Shown piece by piece: positions 12,423 through 25,105 of a stretch of DNA of 64,000 nt (positions are counted from its first letter, which is position 1; each line of letters opens with the position of its first letter). Under the pieces are notes generated by a model. The model was not told the origin of the DNA and ran no database searches. It worked only from the letters and a program-made list of their open reading frames with translations. The position numbers and the translations under genes were made by a program. The stretch lies in assembly GCF_021018895.1 (NCBI RefSeq), contig NC_079386.1:5021335-5085334 (forward strand). Direction: 5' to 3'. Origin of the DNA: Seriola aureovittata. Its lineage: Eukaryota > Chordata > Actinopteri > Carangiformes > Carangidae.

Positions 12423-12903
12423 GCTGCGTCCACACTAGTATGTTTTCTATTTAAAACTGCATTTTAAAAGACAATAAACGATCTCCACCCAGGCAACTGT
12501 ATGGGTCCTTATCAGAAAAGATCTCCGTCCACACTAACACATACATACATGACCATTCACATACACTGGGCATGCGTGAGACGGTGTAAACAGGAAGCAG
12601 ATTGTCTACTCTGCAGTTGAGTAGTTGCACAAAATACTACGAAGGAGGAACAGCAAATACAGCTGTGGCGTTAAAATGCAGAATTTAACAGCACAGCAGC
12701 TGCTGGCAAAGACGACAAGGTCAGTAACACCTGTAATATGTCATCCACGTTGCTTAGTCGAGAACCAATCAGGGAGTAACCATGGGTGTTCTTTGTCATC
12801 GTTTCCAAAAGGTCTCAGTTTTCACCCTAAAACGGGTCCAGCAGTGCTTCCAAAAATCTATGTTTTAAGAGGTCGACTAAAAAGTTGTAGTGTGGACATA
12901 GCC
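12423..12903. mobile_element. MITE candidate with GCTRYGTCCACACTA inverted ends
   Basis: The left end reads GCTGCGTCCACACTA (12423-12437). The right end, read on the minus strand, is GGCTATGTCCACACTA (12903-12888). Ends of this GTCCACACTA type are known from nonautonomous DNA transposons of fish. The element is about 480 bp with no transposase frame. No clear target duplication was found, so the superfamily stays open. Confidence 0.6.
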
Positions 12904-13664
12904 GCAGAATGATGGGCTCAAGTCACTCACTCACTCTCTCTGCCATGGTGCTAAGATGGCGTCCTGCCACAGAGTCCGTGTCCCGGGGAACAAGCAGCCG
13001 AGGCCCTGGCAGAGGCCGACCACTGCCTGATGAGAGGAGATAGACTTGGCCCACAGCTGGGGGACAGCTGGGTTTGGAGGAGAGAGCTTTTCCAGGAGGA
13101 TCAGTCATGAACGTGCACAAGACCCGCACAATTCAAACACGTTAGCATGTACGAATCTGTGACAGACCTGTCTAATTGTGGTTCAGCTCTCTGAATCCTG
13201 CTTGTTCTCTGTCACATCCAATTTCATCCACTGAGCAGCTCCATGTCTCTGTCATCTCATCATCATCCATCCACCTCCCTCCTCTAGGAAGGATCTGAGC
13301 TTCACCTTCTACAGTACGCCATCAATTTGTGCTATGAACATTTTATTCCTGTTGTTTATGTCGGATTACAGCTCATAGGAGTGTGTTTCACTCTGATATA
13401 CTGTACTATATGTACATGATGTAAGTAGTCTCTTTAGTTTAAAATCTGATCTTCTGCAACGCTGAAATAGTTAGCCTTGATTTGAAAGTGTGACATGAAT
13501 TTGTGATGAGAACTGACTTGAATAAGTTATATCATATGGTTTCATTATAAGGATTTAATGCTTCTGACCTCCATCTCAGCATGTCCTTAGATGGATTACA
13601 TGAAACACACTGAACATGAATACATATGTTAATATATCTACTTATTCACTGAACATGAATTAAA
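12904..13664. other. Intronic DNA with a GC-richer patch
   Basis: Positions 12940-13120 are GC-richer than their surroundings (CCCGGGGAACAAGCAGCCGAG) and could be a conserved element. No coding assignment is supported. The remainder is plain AT-rich DNA. Confidence 0.35.
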
Positions 13665-13820
13665 GGGGCGAGCGATAGATGTTCTGTAGATATTAGTCAT
13701 CGTGGTAGACGGCATCGTGGGTTTGAATCTGTCTTGTGACCTTTGTGAATGTCAGCACCCGGCCGCCGCTCTACCCTGTCACTTACCACTTCAAAACGTC
13801 TAATAAAACTGAAATGGTTT
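13665..13820 (+). mobile_element. Degenerate tRNA-derived SINE
   Basis: A B-box-like GGGTTTGAATCT (13719-13730) is followed by GTGACCTTTG, a CCTGTCACTTACC segment and a TAATAAAACTG/AAAATAATGATGA tail. The order matches tRNA-type fish SINEs, including the copy at 41605-41804. The A box is badly eroded. Confidence 0.5.
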
Positions 13821-15490
13821 AAAAATAATGATGATAAATATCTGTGAATGGCTGTCCTTCATGGCCCAACGACCTTAAGGGGCTTACAACGTCTCAACTT
13901 GCAAAGATTTCAAGCAGTGCTCCCTCCCCTCTCTCTGTCTCTCTTCTGCCCTTTAGCTGTCTGGTGCTGATGTGATTCACATATCCAGCATGAAACCGTG
14001 AGCTATTCTAATTTGACGTAAATGGATGAAAATTATTTCAACTGACTCCCCACCAACCTACAGGACTTTCATCTTGAGGATAAGTAGGATTTAGTGAGAC
14101 CTCCGTCTCTCTTGGAATATCTGTCAACTGCTGTGCAGCAAGTAAAAACATAAAACATGAACTCATGGAGAAAATGATCTTAAATAAATACAGGACATAC
14201 AGGCCACAGATTATTTGGTAATAAACACAGTTATAATCCATTACGTTTTCCCATATGGCCAATATTCTGCTTTTAAAAGCCATTCGCTGCATTTTCTCTC
14301 AATATAGTACATCATGCAAATTTCATCATTTGTAATATGGAAGACAACAGCTGGTGTCGGAGTAGAACAATGTGATGATGAATCTCCTCAGCCCACAGAT
14401 ATTTAGGACTTTTTTGGAAACAGGTCTAGAACTAAATTCTGGGACCTGTATTGTTGCAGTAAAACATAGTGACATTACTCCAAGTGACCACAGGGGTCAC
14501 AAGGTCAACAAAGACTGAAGAATCATAACTTTAAACCTGCTGAATTTCTTTGTCCGCTCCTGACCAACAGAGCAAACTTGACATTTTAGCAACTTAAAGT
14601 TACAACTTAAATAAAGTTGTTATGGTGAACGTGTTGGCGTACAGGACAATGCAGTGGAATCACATTTCTTGCCACCTGATGAACGCCAGCGCATATTCAT
14701 TCTTCTTTTAGCTCTGTCTTTTGTGTCCTTAAACTCCTCAGGGGAAATATCTGGCTCTTCAGCTTTCTCTTTAGCTTTGTTTGCCATTTGGTGCTGGGTA
14801 GGGAAGCAGCTGCCAACATCTGGAAGCTGCGTTGATGGAGTGGTGAGATTGAATCAAACGTTCTGGGCCACAAAACCAAAACAATGAGCCTAAAGATGCT
14901 AAAAATGCTCAGAATGAGGGGAACTGAGAGTCGTTTGATCACAACAACAAACCACTTTCAAATTAAATATAGTTATCTAATATACTGTTAATATAACATG
15001 TTTTATTAGTAGAGATTTAACTGTAAAAATAATTATCAGTCATTTGGTCTAATTCCTAGGATGAGCCCAAAACAATCAGGGTAAATATAATTTCACATTT
15101 TTTAGGTGCAAGCATTAAGTTTTATCTTGATGTCACTGAACTGAGTTATTATTCCATGATAAAATCACTTGGTTTATGCAAAATTATTCAGTAAAATAGT
15201 TTTGAAGACAAAATAAAAATAAATTACATTTCTCACTTGACTAATAAGATGTTAAGACTTAGTGCTCGACCTAATGAATGGCTGCGAGTGCTTTCTATCG
15301 TTGTCCGTCTCCATCTGCCTCTCCCTCCCTCTCTGCAGAATGGGAGTCTAATTGCATGATGGATAATTTAATGGTGGAGGTAAAGCCCCAGTTTTAAAGG
15401 AGCCTTGATCATCTGCACGCCAAATCTCTTCTGAGAGTGCAGCAGGCATTTCTAGAAGTATTTGGACGTATGCATGTGGATGGCTTTTCT

Positions 15491-15495
<5 letters not shown>
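13821..15495. other. Intronic DNA; possible repeat copy at 14560-14950
   Basis: The minus strand of 14640-14720 reads AGCTAAAAGAAGAATGAATA and then TTCATCAGGTGG, resembling the middle of the repeat family seen at 54950-55200 (AGCTAATAGGAGAGTGAGTA). Positions 15340-15400 have homeodomain-like sites. The remainder is unremarkable. Confidence 0.35.

Positions 15496-15562
<67 letters not shown>
15496..15562. repeat. (GT)n microsatellite, 67 bp
   Basis: Perfect GT run. Confidence 0.97.
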
Positions 15563-15565
<3 letters not shown>

Positions 15566-18516
15566 GGGACTGGGGAAGCTGTGCTCTGGCGTGTCTCCAG
15601 CTTTACAGATTGATAGCACATTAAAGTGAAGGACGCGTCACGCACCTGTGCTTGTGTACCACAGAGGAACAACACACAGGTAGACAGGGTGCTGCAATCA
15701 GCAAGGTGCCCTGCACACACACACAAATACACTTGGGAATTTACAATGTATCTGACTTGTATGTTGTATATTTTTTCAAAAGGACCAACCACATGCCAAA
15801 TCCTGACGCAAAGAAAACATGTATGAGCTGTAGGTCTCGAGTCAACATCTACACGTGTGTGTTTGAAGGCTCACACTGTGCCTGGAGGGGTCGATACTGT
15901 ATAGATCACAGCTCTCTGTGCACCACGTCCCCTTTTATCATCCCTCTGTGTGTGTATGTGTGTGTGTATGTGTGTGTGTGTGTGTGTGTGCAGCCAGTGT
16001 GAAAAAGTGAGCGGCTGCAAATGTAAGCCGCATGCCAGTCGGTGTGATTTGCCACATTTCTTTTCAAAACGAGAGAAATTGTTGGCGTCTGCATTTGTTT
16101 ACACAGATTGTGTGCATGTACATTACGTGAATGCCTGCTCTGTCTCTATACAGTACAACATAATGGACTGTTTCTATATGGTGGGAACTCTCGCCTTTCG
16201 CTGTCTGTCTACAGATGCACGCGAGTTACATTATTCAGTGTTATTCATGTTCTGACTGGGTGACAGCACTTAAAGCGCAGTAAATGCACCATGCATGTTT
16301 AAGGGCTGTGGATGAGCACAAGTGGAGGACAGAGAGACGGAAGAAATGGCAGAGAGGTGATGACAAAGACAAGAAAAAATTAGATGGCACACCATGATTA
16401 GGGCTGAATACTGGTTTTAGCTGCTACACTATAATCATTTTGACATAAACAAAGTGTTTAGTATTGATTGAGACTCAGTATTGTGCTTCCACATTAAAAC
16501 AAATGGTAAAAAATGAACCATCAGAGGCCAAAACGTCTTCACTTTTAGTCCTAAGTATGGCTCAAAATGCTTAATCCTACATTTCCCATAATACAACTCT
16601 ATAACCATCTTTTGATGGACCCTCTCTGCCTTAGAACTCTATACCCAGTTTGATATATAGGGTTTCTCTTGTAAATTCGTGATCTCTGACCCTGATGACA
16701 TTGTCAAGGTTATTTCCTGACTTTAGCTCTTTCCAGAACCACAGGACATTAAACCTCGTTTTTTACAGGCTAAATAAAACTCCCCATGACAAGTAACCTT
16801 AACTTCACGTCTAAATCTAAGAGACATTCTGAACGATAGCGGATCAGACTATTCTGTTTGTGTGCTATTGTTCCACAGTAAACTTTTAATGCGAGAGCTG
16901 TGAAATCTAATGCCATGTAAAAAAATTCAGAATATTACATGAAATGTCATTTTATGATTAATTATTTGCTTTCTTTTAAAATCAAACTTCTTGGCCATTT
17001 GATCGCAATAGCACATGATTGATACTCAAATAATTTTTTTCTGTCAGTGACAGAGATTTCAAACAGTTTCTATATTCTAAATATGATGATATGCATTTTA
17101 ATTTAAAGGGAAAGTTTACACCAATGATAAAAATTGCATGTTCCCATGTATCTAGCCATGCATATATTTGTAAAACCAGGGCTGAGGAAACCCTATCACA
17201 ATATATTGGGTAAGAATGGAATTTCATTTGTGGTGCTCACAGCATCGGAACCATTGGCTTTTTACACAGAAACTGTGCAATCAACGGCCCCAATAATAAA
17301 CCTATGGAGCATATGTGAAAACATTTCCTTGTAATTTTTCTTAAAGAGCCTTTAAAAGAATCTTTTATTTCCCTAACGGTCATAATATTTGTAATTTTTG
17401 AAGGCAAAATTACAATTAGCTTAAAAACTTCTTTGTCTGATAAATACATGAGGTGTATTTCAGTGAGGCCACTAAACAAGCCTGGTCGGTTTATGCTCAT
17501 TAAAACTAACCAACCATCCAGTTTTACCGCTGCCAGCAGCTAATGATCTTCAATTATTCTACATACTGAAGGCTAAAGAATTTGCATATTACTGAGGCTT
17601 GAAAATTCGGGGAGTTTCTGACTTTCAGACAAATAACTGTGATATTTTGTCTTTCTCTATCACTCCTCTTCATAAGTGAAGTAATATTCATTTAATCACA
17701 TTTTAAAGTTCATGTAATAAATATTTCTGCGGGGCACAGAAAGACACATTTGATCTTTCCAGGAACAGATGAATGTGAGGGCCGAGGCACTGCCGCAGTG
17801 TGCTGAGCTGTTGGTCCTGAACACCTGTCAGTAAATTCTACACCACCCTTGGGTGCCACAGTCTATGTGATCAAAGTAAATTAACACCTAATCAGATACC
17901 GACGCAAGCAGGAAAGCATGCGCACACAGACTTCTCCCATACGGCCGCTTTATTCTCGTGCATCACTCGACAGCAGGATTGAAGTGTTTAGGGTGATGTG
18001 TGTGAGTGTGTTTGTGTTGTTGTGTATGTCTATGTCTTGTTCGGGGTATAGCCGGAGGCTTTCATGCTGTCTGTGTTTTCCCCTTGTTATGCGTCTGTTT
18101 ACGTGTGTGTGTGCTGGCATCTCCATGTGACACACGTCCACACAAACCATGCGACAAATTGATTGCATATAAAATGCTAATGCAGGCTTTACTGTCCTCA
18201 GCATGTTAATATTGTGATTTTAACAATAGGTATTGATTAAAGGGACAGTGCACTCTTTCTGTGGGGATTTGTGACATTGAGGAAGGCAAGGTTTGGTTGG
18301 TGGGTGGGCGGGGGATGGGGGGGGTGCAAGATGCTGACTCGACGCTCGCCGGTCGTTTGTTACTTGGGCTCTGAAGACAGTGAATCCCAGCAGAGTGGAA
18401 ATCGTCTGATGCAAAATAAGATGTTGAGTGCTGGTGTAGATAAATGTATACATACATAAGCATATTTGCATGCATGCTTCACTGTAAGTGTGTGTGTTTT
18501 TGTGTGTGTGTGACTG

Positions 18517-18519
<3 letters not shown>
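15563..18519. other. Intronic DNA, little recognised
   Basis: An imperfect GT run at about 15945-15990; AT-rich DNA to 17720; a GT-rich patch at 17990-18120; a G-rich patch at 18295-18325. No exon, SINE or transposon end recognised. Confidence 0.45.

Positions 18520-18595
<76 letters not shown>
18520..18595. repeat. (GT)n microsatellite, 76 bp
   Basis: Long perfect GT run, preceded by shorter imperfect GT runs from 18487. Confidence 0.97.
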
Positions 18596-18596
<1 letters not shown>

Positions 18597-20879
18597 GTAA
18601 TCTCAGCTGGAGGTCATTTGAAGAGCAAAGTTTCTAGATCTGAAACCCTTTGGCCTCACTGCCCTGCTCTTATTACACTTGGGTGTTCTCAGAGCCGTGC
18701 TGTGCCGTGCCGTGCCAAGAATGTGCCACACTGGGTCCAAGCAGCTCACCTCATTCCTAGCAGGGCACTGCAGCCTTCATAAACCCAACCCGTCCTCACC
18801 AACTCACACTCACACATACTTCAGAGGCTTCTTCACAAGCAAACTTTTAGCTCACACTGAAGTACAACAGAAAACACACACACACAGTCACACACATACA
18901 CACACAGAGGCCACGTCCACCAGAAATATTCTATTTTGTCTGATAATGATGATTGATGCCCATCCAAAAAAGCTCCGCGGCAAAACAAATGGTGGTCGGC
19001 TCCATAAATCAATTGGTTGGGAGGGGCGGCACTGAAAGCCCACATTGATCATCACGCAGGCCAAATGTTAGCATCTCCAAATCATTTATTCCGGGCACCA
19101 TTTCATACACAACATCTGCCGCACTGGCAGAGACAGAGGGCAGAACCTGTTACAAAACAACAGAGGCCATCGGCGGCCAGTAATGCACGCAGTGTACGGC
19201 ACGTGGCCATATTTCTTCTAGGTGATAGATGGGTCCAATCTATCCCTGAAGGTTTGCTTATCTGTTACCACTTGAGAATAGTGAAGTACTTCTTGTGGCA
19301 AAGGTTATTTCCATTGGGATATCAGCCCACGCTGTTTCCATTTTGTTAAAAAAAAAAAAAAAAAAAGGAGGGAGAAACCCTTTCAGTGGTGTTGTGTGAT
19401 CAAATGATATCTGTGGACGCTACAGAACAGCTGACACACTAAAGGGCCAGTACAGGATCAGAGTCAGAGGCGGTCGAGCGTACTGTAAAAATCCTTTCAT
19501 GAGCATCCTTTTGGAAACAACCATGTAATGAAGCAATTTCAAATGCCCACTGGCTTGCAGCAGGTTAATTTACTGTGTTTTACTGTACAGCTGTTCATGT
19601 CTGCATCTTCACTGCACTGTTTCAAAGGCGGCAGCGTCTTTTAACTCTGAACTCGAGGCTCATTCTGCTTTATTTTCACTGCTTTCATCTACAGGCTCAT
19701 GGTACAGTCACTACATCATCCCTCAGCCAGGCATTCCCTATATTGTTAGTTTCAGAATATGTTACGCTGTCGTCAGTTGGCATGTAAGTGGTTCCTATTT
19801 AGGACGTGATCACATGATAAACAAATCACACTGATGGGGCATTCTGAGCCTTAGGTCTGTCAAAAAATAATTGGATAGTGCAAAATGCTAATTTTAATGG
19901 ATTTAATAGAATTTTTTTTTCACTCAGTTTTTTTCCTTGTACTCATTTGTATTAAAGATGAATGTGGTTTTAGATTTTTCATGTTTGAGTGATGAAAATA
20001 GAAACAGTAATGTGTGACTTTTTTGCCTGGAAGTTACAAAAATCTGCCACATGGAAAGTACTGCTGTATTACACTTTGCAGACACTGCAGTGTTATTAAT
20101 CACTCAAGTTTTGATTGGTCTACTATGCTCACACCGTAATGTCTCAATATGGGTGATTCTCCTGAATGAAAACAGGGAACTACCGATTCAGTTTCTGTCC
20201 ACGGACAACAAAAAGTCATCGAAAATGTCAACAAGGAGAAAGTAAGGATTACTCTGAGCAAATCCACTATGGGGCAAGGAAGAAAAAGAAAAATGTGGAC
20301 ATGCAGATGGATAAAAAAAAGCAAGTCAAAAGTAGCAACAATATGTAAAACACAACCACAGCAATATTACAACAAGCTCACTATAGTTTATAACAGATCT
20401 TTCAACAGGAGCCATGTGAAAAAATGGCAGAGGAAGCTCTGGAGACACTGCGGAGGGCTGAGAAGGGTATTTACACCTCCTCTGCATATGTTTTGGTTAC
20501 AAAAATCTCCTCATCTATAATTTGATTTACAATTTATATGCTTCTAAAAAAAGATGCTAGAACAGCACAATTAAAAGACAAGGCAGCAAAGTTGCATTTA
20601 ATCTTACGTTCAATTAAGGAGAAGGTAACAACATTTCAGATTCCACTGTTTCCTCAACCGAACCTACGTCTTCCATCTCATCTATACACTAAAAGGGAAG
20701 AACAAAAACCAAAATTCAAAACAGAGATTATAGTACCATACATTAGACGGGCATCATGCTAGCTCCTGATCCTTTAACAATAGAACGGCGGTTACGCAAC
20801 ATGGCAGCACAATACCTACAGTATCTCTGCCATTGTAGCATCCAGTGACTAAGTGACTGGCCCAAAGACAAGATGATTA
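18596..20879. other. Intronic DNA with one conserved-looking block
   Basis: Short CA runs at 18870-18905; a block at 19030-19210 of unique balanced sequence that may be conserved noncoding DNA; an A19 run at 19348-19366; AT-rich DNA beyond. No exon recognised. Confidence 0.4.
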
Positions 20880-21127
20880 GACACAGGGGGAAAATACAGA
20901 GAGTGAAGAGAGACAGGCAGACAAAGAGGGGGAGAGGGAGAGAGCGAGAGAGAGGGAGAGAGAGAGACAGTTATAAGAAAGCCAGATGTCCTTGAGAAGA
21001 TAAGTGTGGCAAGGGGACAGGGTGATCAAAGCTGTGGGAGAAAGGGAGGTGAGATAGAGATGAGGAGAAAGCCAGTCACTGGATGGACTGAGACGCAGGA
21101 GTAGAAAAGGGAGAAAGCTGATAAAAA

Positions 21128-21159
<32 letters not shown>

Positions 21160-21190
21160 CAGACAGAGAGAGAGACAGAGGGAGAGAAAT
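20880..21190. repeat. Purine-rich (GA)n tract
   Basis: About 300 bp with strong A/G bias on the plus strand, mainly GAGAGA, GAGAGAC and GGGAGA motifs (densest at 20930-20970 and 21128-21190). It is a homopurine strand with mirror symmetry, a type able to form triplex DNA. Confidence 0.85.
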
Positions 21191-21249
21191 ATAGTCCTCC
21201 CTGGTGTGGCCTGTCCGGTCTATGAGGCAGTAAATCGCCCCAGTTCAAT

Positions 21250-21692
21250 GTGTGCTCTCCAAATGCTGCCGCACATTATTGATAAATCAGTGTGTGTTAA
21301 TGAGAGGAGCTGATGTGGCCTGATGAATCACAGCACAACAATGAGCCTCGCACACGCACACACTCTCACTTACACACACAACCTCAGAGTCTGGCCGAGG
21401 TGCGTCACACTGTCATTTGTCGTTTGTCTCCGACACAAACGCGCACATATTTTCTCCCTCTACCGTGCACACGCACGCACGTACACACACACACACCAAT
21501 TTGCGGTAGCTGGATGAACACTTGGCCCCCATGCTGCAGTAACAACTCCAAGTGTTATTCTATCCTGTTAACAGAAGAGAGGAGGGCTTCCACAGCAGCT
21601 CCAGCAGGCAGTCAGAGGACAACACAAGCTATTTCAGTTTTGCTTTGATATCCAATAGGCGGCTTAACATCCTCATTAGATCATATCAGCCC

Positions 21693-21695
<3 letters not shown>
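21250..21695. other. Intronic DNA, nothing recognised
   Basis: Short scattered CA runs (21350-21380, 21480-21495); otherwise unique DNA without a recognised exon. Confidence 0.45.
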
Positions 21696-21731
<36 letters not shown>

Positions 21732-21764
21732 CACACACACACACACACCACACACACACACACA

Positions 21765-21826
<62 letters not shown>

Positions 21827-21871
21827 CACACACATCACACACATCACACACATCACACACAAAAACACACA
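21696..21871. repeat. Compound (CA)n / (ACACATC)n satellite, about 175 bp
   Basis: A CA run with a few slips, ending in four copies of a CACACAT-type heptamer-plus unit (ACACATCACACACATC) and an AAAAACACAC tail. With the GT run at 22182 it forms a long inverted repeat. Confidence 0.95.
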
Positions 21872-22179
21872 AGGCCGGAGCAAAATTATCTCTCTCCCAC
21901 ACTCCCTACCTAGATTATCATGAAATCCCATCATTTGTTTGTGTGTTTGGTGTGTGAATGTGCGTGGGTGTGTTTTTCTGTTTGTATTTGTGTAAGTGTG
22001 CGTGTTCGTGATGACACACAGACGTGTTTGTGTATATCTGCACTTGAACGTGTGTGTCTGCAAAAGGCTGGTGTGCTTGCGAGTGTGGGTGTGCGTTTGT
22101 GCAGGGCGAGCTGACCTTGTTATAAGCTGAGTGGGCTGTAGTGCTGGGGCATCATTAGTATGGGTTAGGTGAGGGTTAG

Positions 22180-22181
<2 letters not shown>

Positions 22182-22223
<42 letters not shown>

Positions 22224-22232
22224 GTGTGTGTG

Positions 22233-22267
<35 letters not shown>

Positions 22268-22268
22268 A
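22182..22268. repeat. (GT)n microsatellite, 87 bp
   Basis: A GT run with two slips. It lies 310 bp from the complementary CA run at 21696-21871. Confidence 0.96.
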
Positions 22269-22604
22269 TATAAAGGTGGGGGGGTGACAGAGTGGGGAGA
22301 GATGGGGGATGACAGTGTAAGAGAGGACATAAGAGGGGAACGTATGTGGGTCAGGCCGGGACACACAAACACACGTTGCCCCCTCCCCATCACTTGGAAG
22401 CAGGTACACAGCAAATGTTTGAGGACACACACACACACACACACTCACACTCTCTCTCTCACACACACACACAAACTGGTTCTTTAATACTACTCCCCCC
22501 TCTGCCACAATAGCCTCAAATGGCCTTCAACAGTACAAAGGGAACCTGAACTATCCGGTTACAATGCACTCACACACCCGCAGACGGTGTTGTTGCATGA
22601 TAAC

Positions 22605-22645
<41 letters not shown>

Positions 22646-23940
22646 TGGACACACTGTGTATTTGAGGTGCCATTAGTTTATCTGTGGAAAGTGTCACAAC
22701 ATACTGGTCTGCAAATAGAGTGACCGGGTTTTTAAAATCTGAGTCACAGGACTCTGTGTGAGCTCACATGGGTTTAGGTCAAGGTTTTGATTCTTGTTAA
22801 CGAAGCTTAACGTGATTTTCCTGTTTTCCAAGAGGAGAATTTCTACCTTTACTGAAAAGACTGACTCATCAGATTATCTATGTTATAATAGCTAATTCAG
22901 ACATTTTACAATAGCAATGGTTTCATCAAGATATTGTTGAGTTTCAAGCATCCTAAAATGAAAGCAAATTAAAAATAAGAGTGCCTTTTTCCCATCCACT
23001 AACCCAGTGGGTCCAATTCAATCAGGTGTTTCATCGTTTGCCTTTTTGTAGAACTTCAACCAGGTTACGCAGACTTCTGGCCTCTGCACTGTTTTTGTTT
23101 TTTATTCCAAAAAAACTGGTAAAGCTGGAAGGAAACATCCTCAGTCTTTTAAGTTATTTCAAATTGGGCTTGCAGAAGCCAATGCAAACAGATAATAGTT
23201 GAATGCATTCAGTAGCAGCATTCAGTAGAGACAAGTAGAATCTACTACTGATATTTAAGAATTAAAAAGAGTAAAGTTGGTACATGATGTTGACAGTTTA
23301 GGGTACTCTCAATAGAGGCATGTGACGTGATCAGCCTCAATGACGCAGCTACTTGCTCCTGATTATGATTTTAATGTAAAATGGAAAAACAATAAAACCA
23401 CAAAGAGACGTTATATTACAACTGGTACTTGTTTGATGTTACGCCACTGACCTAGAAAGCTGCCAGTTTTCTATCGGTTTTCTGGTGAAACTTTCCATGA
23501 GTGTGACCATATTGTTTGGTGCTGGTGAGTGTTTCTCTGCCCCCTGACTTACTGACTTGGCCGTACCTGCACATGTTGTCTTGGATGTCATTTGACATTT
23601 AGGGGAGATGCAAACATTATAATGATCAATAAGGGCTGCATCTATAATACTGACAAATGTGTTGTTCATCTTGTATTAGGAATTGTAAGGCTGTAACCAG
23701 TTCTGATGCTTTAAAAGACCCCTTCTATCTATATCATGTCTGATAATAGTATTTCCAACTTGCAACTGTAGTGACCAATGACAGTTTCCATATCGTTTCA
23801 CCATAGCGTGCTTGTACCCCTCGTGCTACAGTGAAACGAGGGGCATCAGAGGGGAAGCCAGGTGTAGCTTACTGTTGGTATTTTGCAAGCTAAGTTAGCT
23901 AAATTAGCTAAGGTAGCTAGGTCAGAGCTTGCAATCGGGA
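22269..23940. other. Intronic DNA, short CA runs, otherwise nothing
   Basis: CA runs at 22427-22443, 22462-22473 and 22610-22641. From 22650 on it is AT-rich unique DNA. At 23880-23925 there is a cluster of TTAGCTAA-like repeats (AAGTTAGCTAAATTAGCTAA). Confidence 0.45.
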
Positions 23941-24373
23941 CTGTCACTACATGACCTGAGACACTACACAGTGTGAGTCTCACATTGGAGATCTACTTAA
24001 TGTTTAGAATGTATTTCACAAGTCAGCAAATCGTTGCGTGTTGTAGTGTATAAAGCAAAGTACAGTAGGTTTCATGTGAATAAGCAGATGCTGGAGTATA
24101 GCCAATGAAACAATCTCACCACATTTCAAGAATTTGTAACTGCACTGAATTACAGTATATGAAATCATGGGCCACTTTCCCACAGTCTGGAGTTTATGGA
24201 TTTTTCATAGGGAAAATACTGCTCTCACATCTCCCACCCTGTCAGTACAGCTGTTATTTGGCACCGTCCGATGATGACTGGGGTTTTACTATGTGTTACC
24301 ATGTGTTAGTGTTAGCCGCAGTCAGCTACTGTCGTAAAATGGTGCATTTGCGACTCAAATCATGTAGTGACAG
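23941..24373. mobile_element. MITE candidate with 14-bp perfect inverted ends
   Basis: CTGTCACTACATGA at 23941-23954 is repeated in inverted orientation at 24360-24373, enclosing about 405 bp of AT-rich DNA without coding capacity. Flanking target duplications are not obvious, so this may be a decayed MITE or a chance pair. Confidence 0.4.
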
Positions 24374-24899
24374 GGATCACGGTTAACCTAACATTAGTAA
24401 CACATTATTAGCTGTTTCATGATGTAGTCAAGCCAAAAGCTCATGGTATCTATTACTCTTACGCTGCTTCTAACATTGTAGAAAGCAATACATTTTATAC
24501 ATTACCATTGTGATACATCGACTTGTAGGCGACCCTGTACAGGTCGGTTTCCAGTTCCAACATGGATGCCTGGATTACTCTTATATTACCACTTGCTGTT
24601 GTGTAGTAGCTAGTAAAACAGAAAACATTTAGAAGTTAGTGTGCTTGATAAGCAGCGTCAGAGCTGTAGGGAAGCAGCTGAGAGGTGGCTAATTTACATG
24701 TTCAAAGATCATGAAGATCAAGATCACGATCAGGAGGAAAAACCTTCTAAATATGTGATTTTGAGGAACAAAGGTGAGTTTTTAGGAGTTTAATCAATGT
24801 CATGTGAGGTCTATAGTGAATGCTTGGTGGAACTTTAATTTGAAAGTCTCGGGTAGTTCCTGAAATTTTATCATCCCTGTTTATATTTTCAAGAGGAAT
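24374..24899. other. Intronic DNA, nothing recognised
   Basis: AT-rich unique DNA; no repeat or exon recognised. Confidence 0.5.
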
Positions 24900-25105
24900 C
24901 AAAAGTCAACAGAAGTCAACAAATAGGTAACCAGAGCCAAAAGGAAGCCAATGGAAGACAATGGATGCCATTAGAAAACAATGGGAACCAACCAAAATAC
25001 AAGTCAACGCAAGAGCCTGTTAGCCACGGGATGCAGAATAAGCCAATAGAAGCCAAATGATGCCAGTAGAAACAATGGAGGCCAGCTGGAGGCAAAGTGA
25101 AGGCA
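24900..25105. repeat. Degenerate short-unit tandem repeat (AATGGAAGCC-like)
   Basis: Recurring pieces such as AAGCCAATGGAAGACAATGG, GCCATTAGAAAACAATGG and GCCAATAGAAGCCAAATGATG suggest an old array with a 10-13 bp unit, now heavily mutated. Confidence 0.6.

Noticed and set aside
13719..13730. A possible functional tRNA gene
   Set aside because: Only a B-box-like motif is present; no acceptor stem or cloverleaf can be formed, and a SINE-like tail follows.
21686..22444. A 252-codon minus-strand reading frame across CA/GT tracts
   Set aside because: Almost entirely Thr-His or Cys-Val dipeptide repeats produced by microsatellites; no domain.
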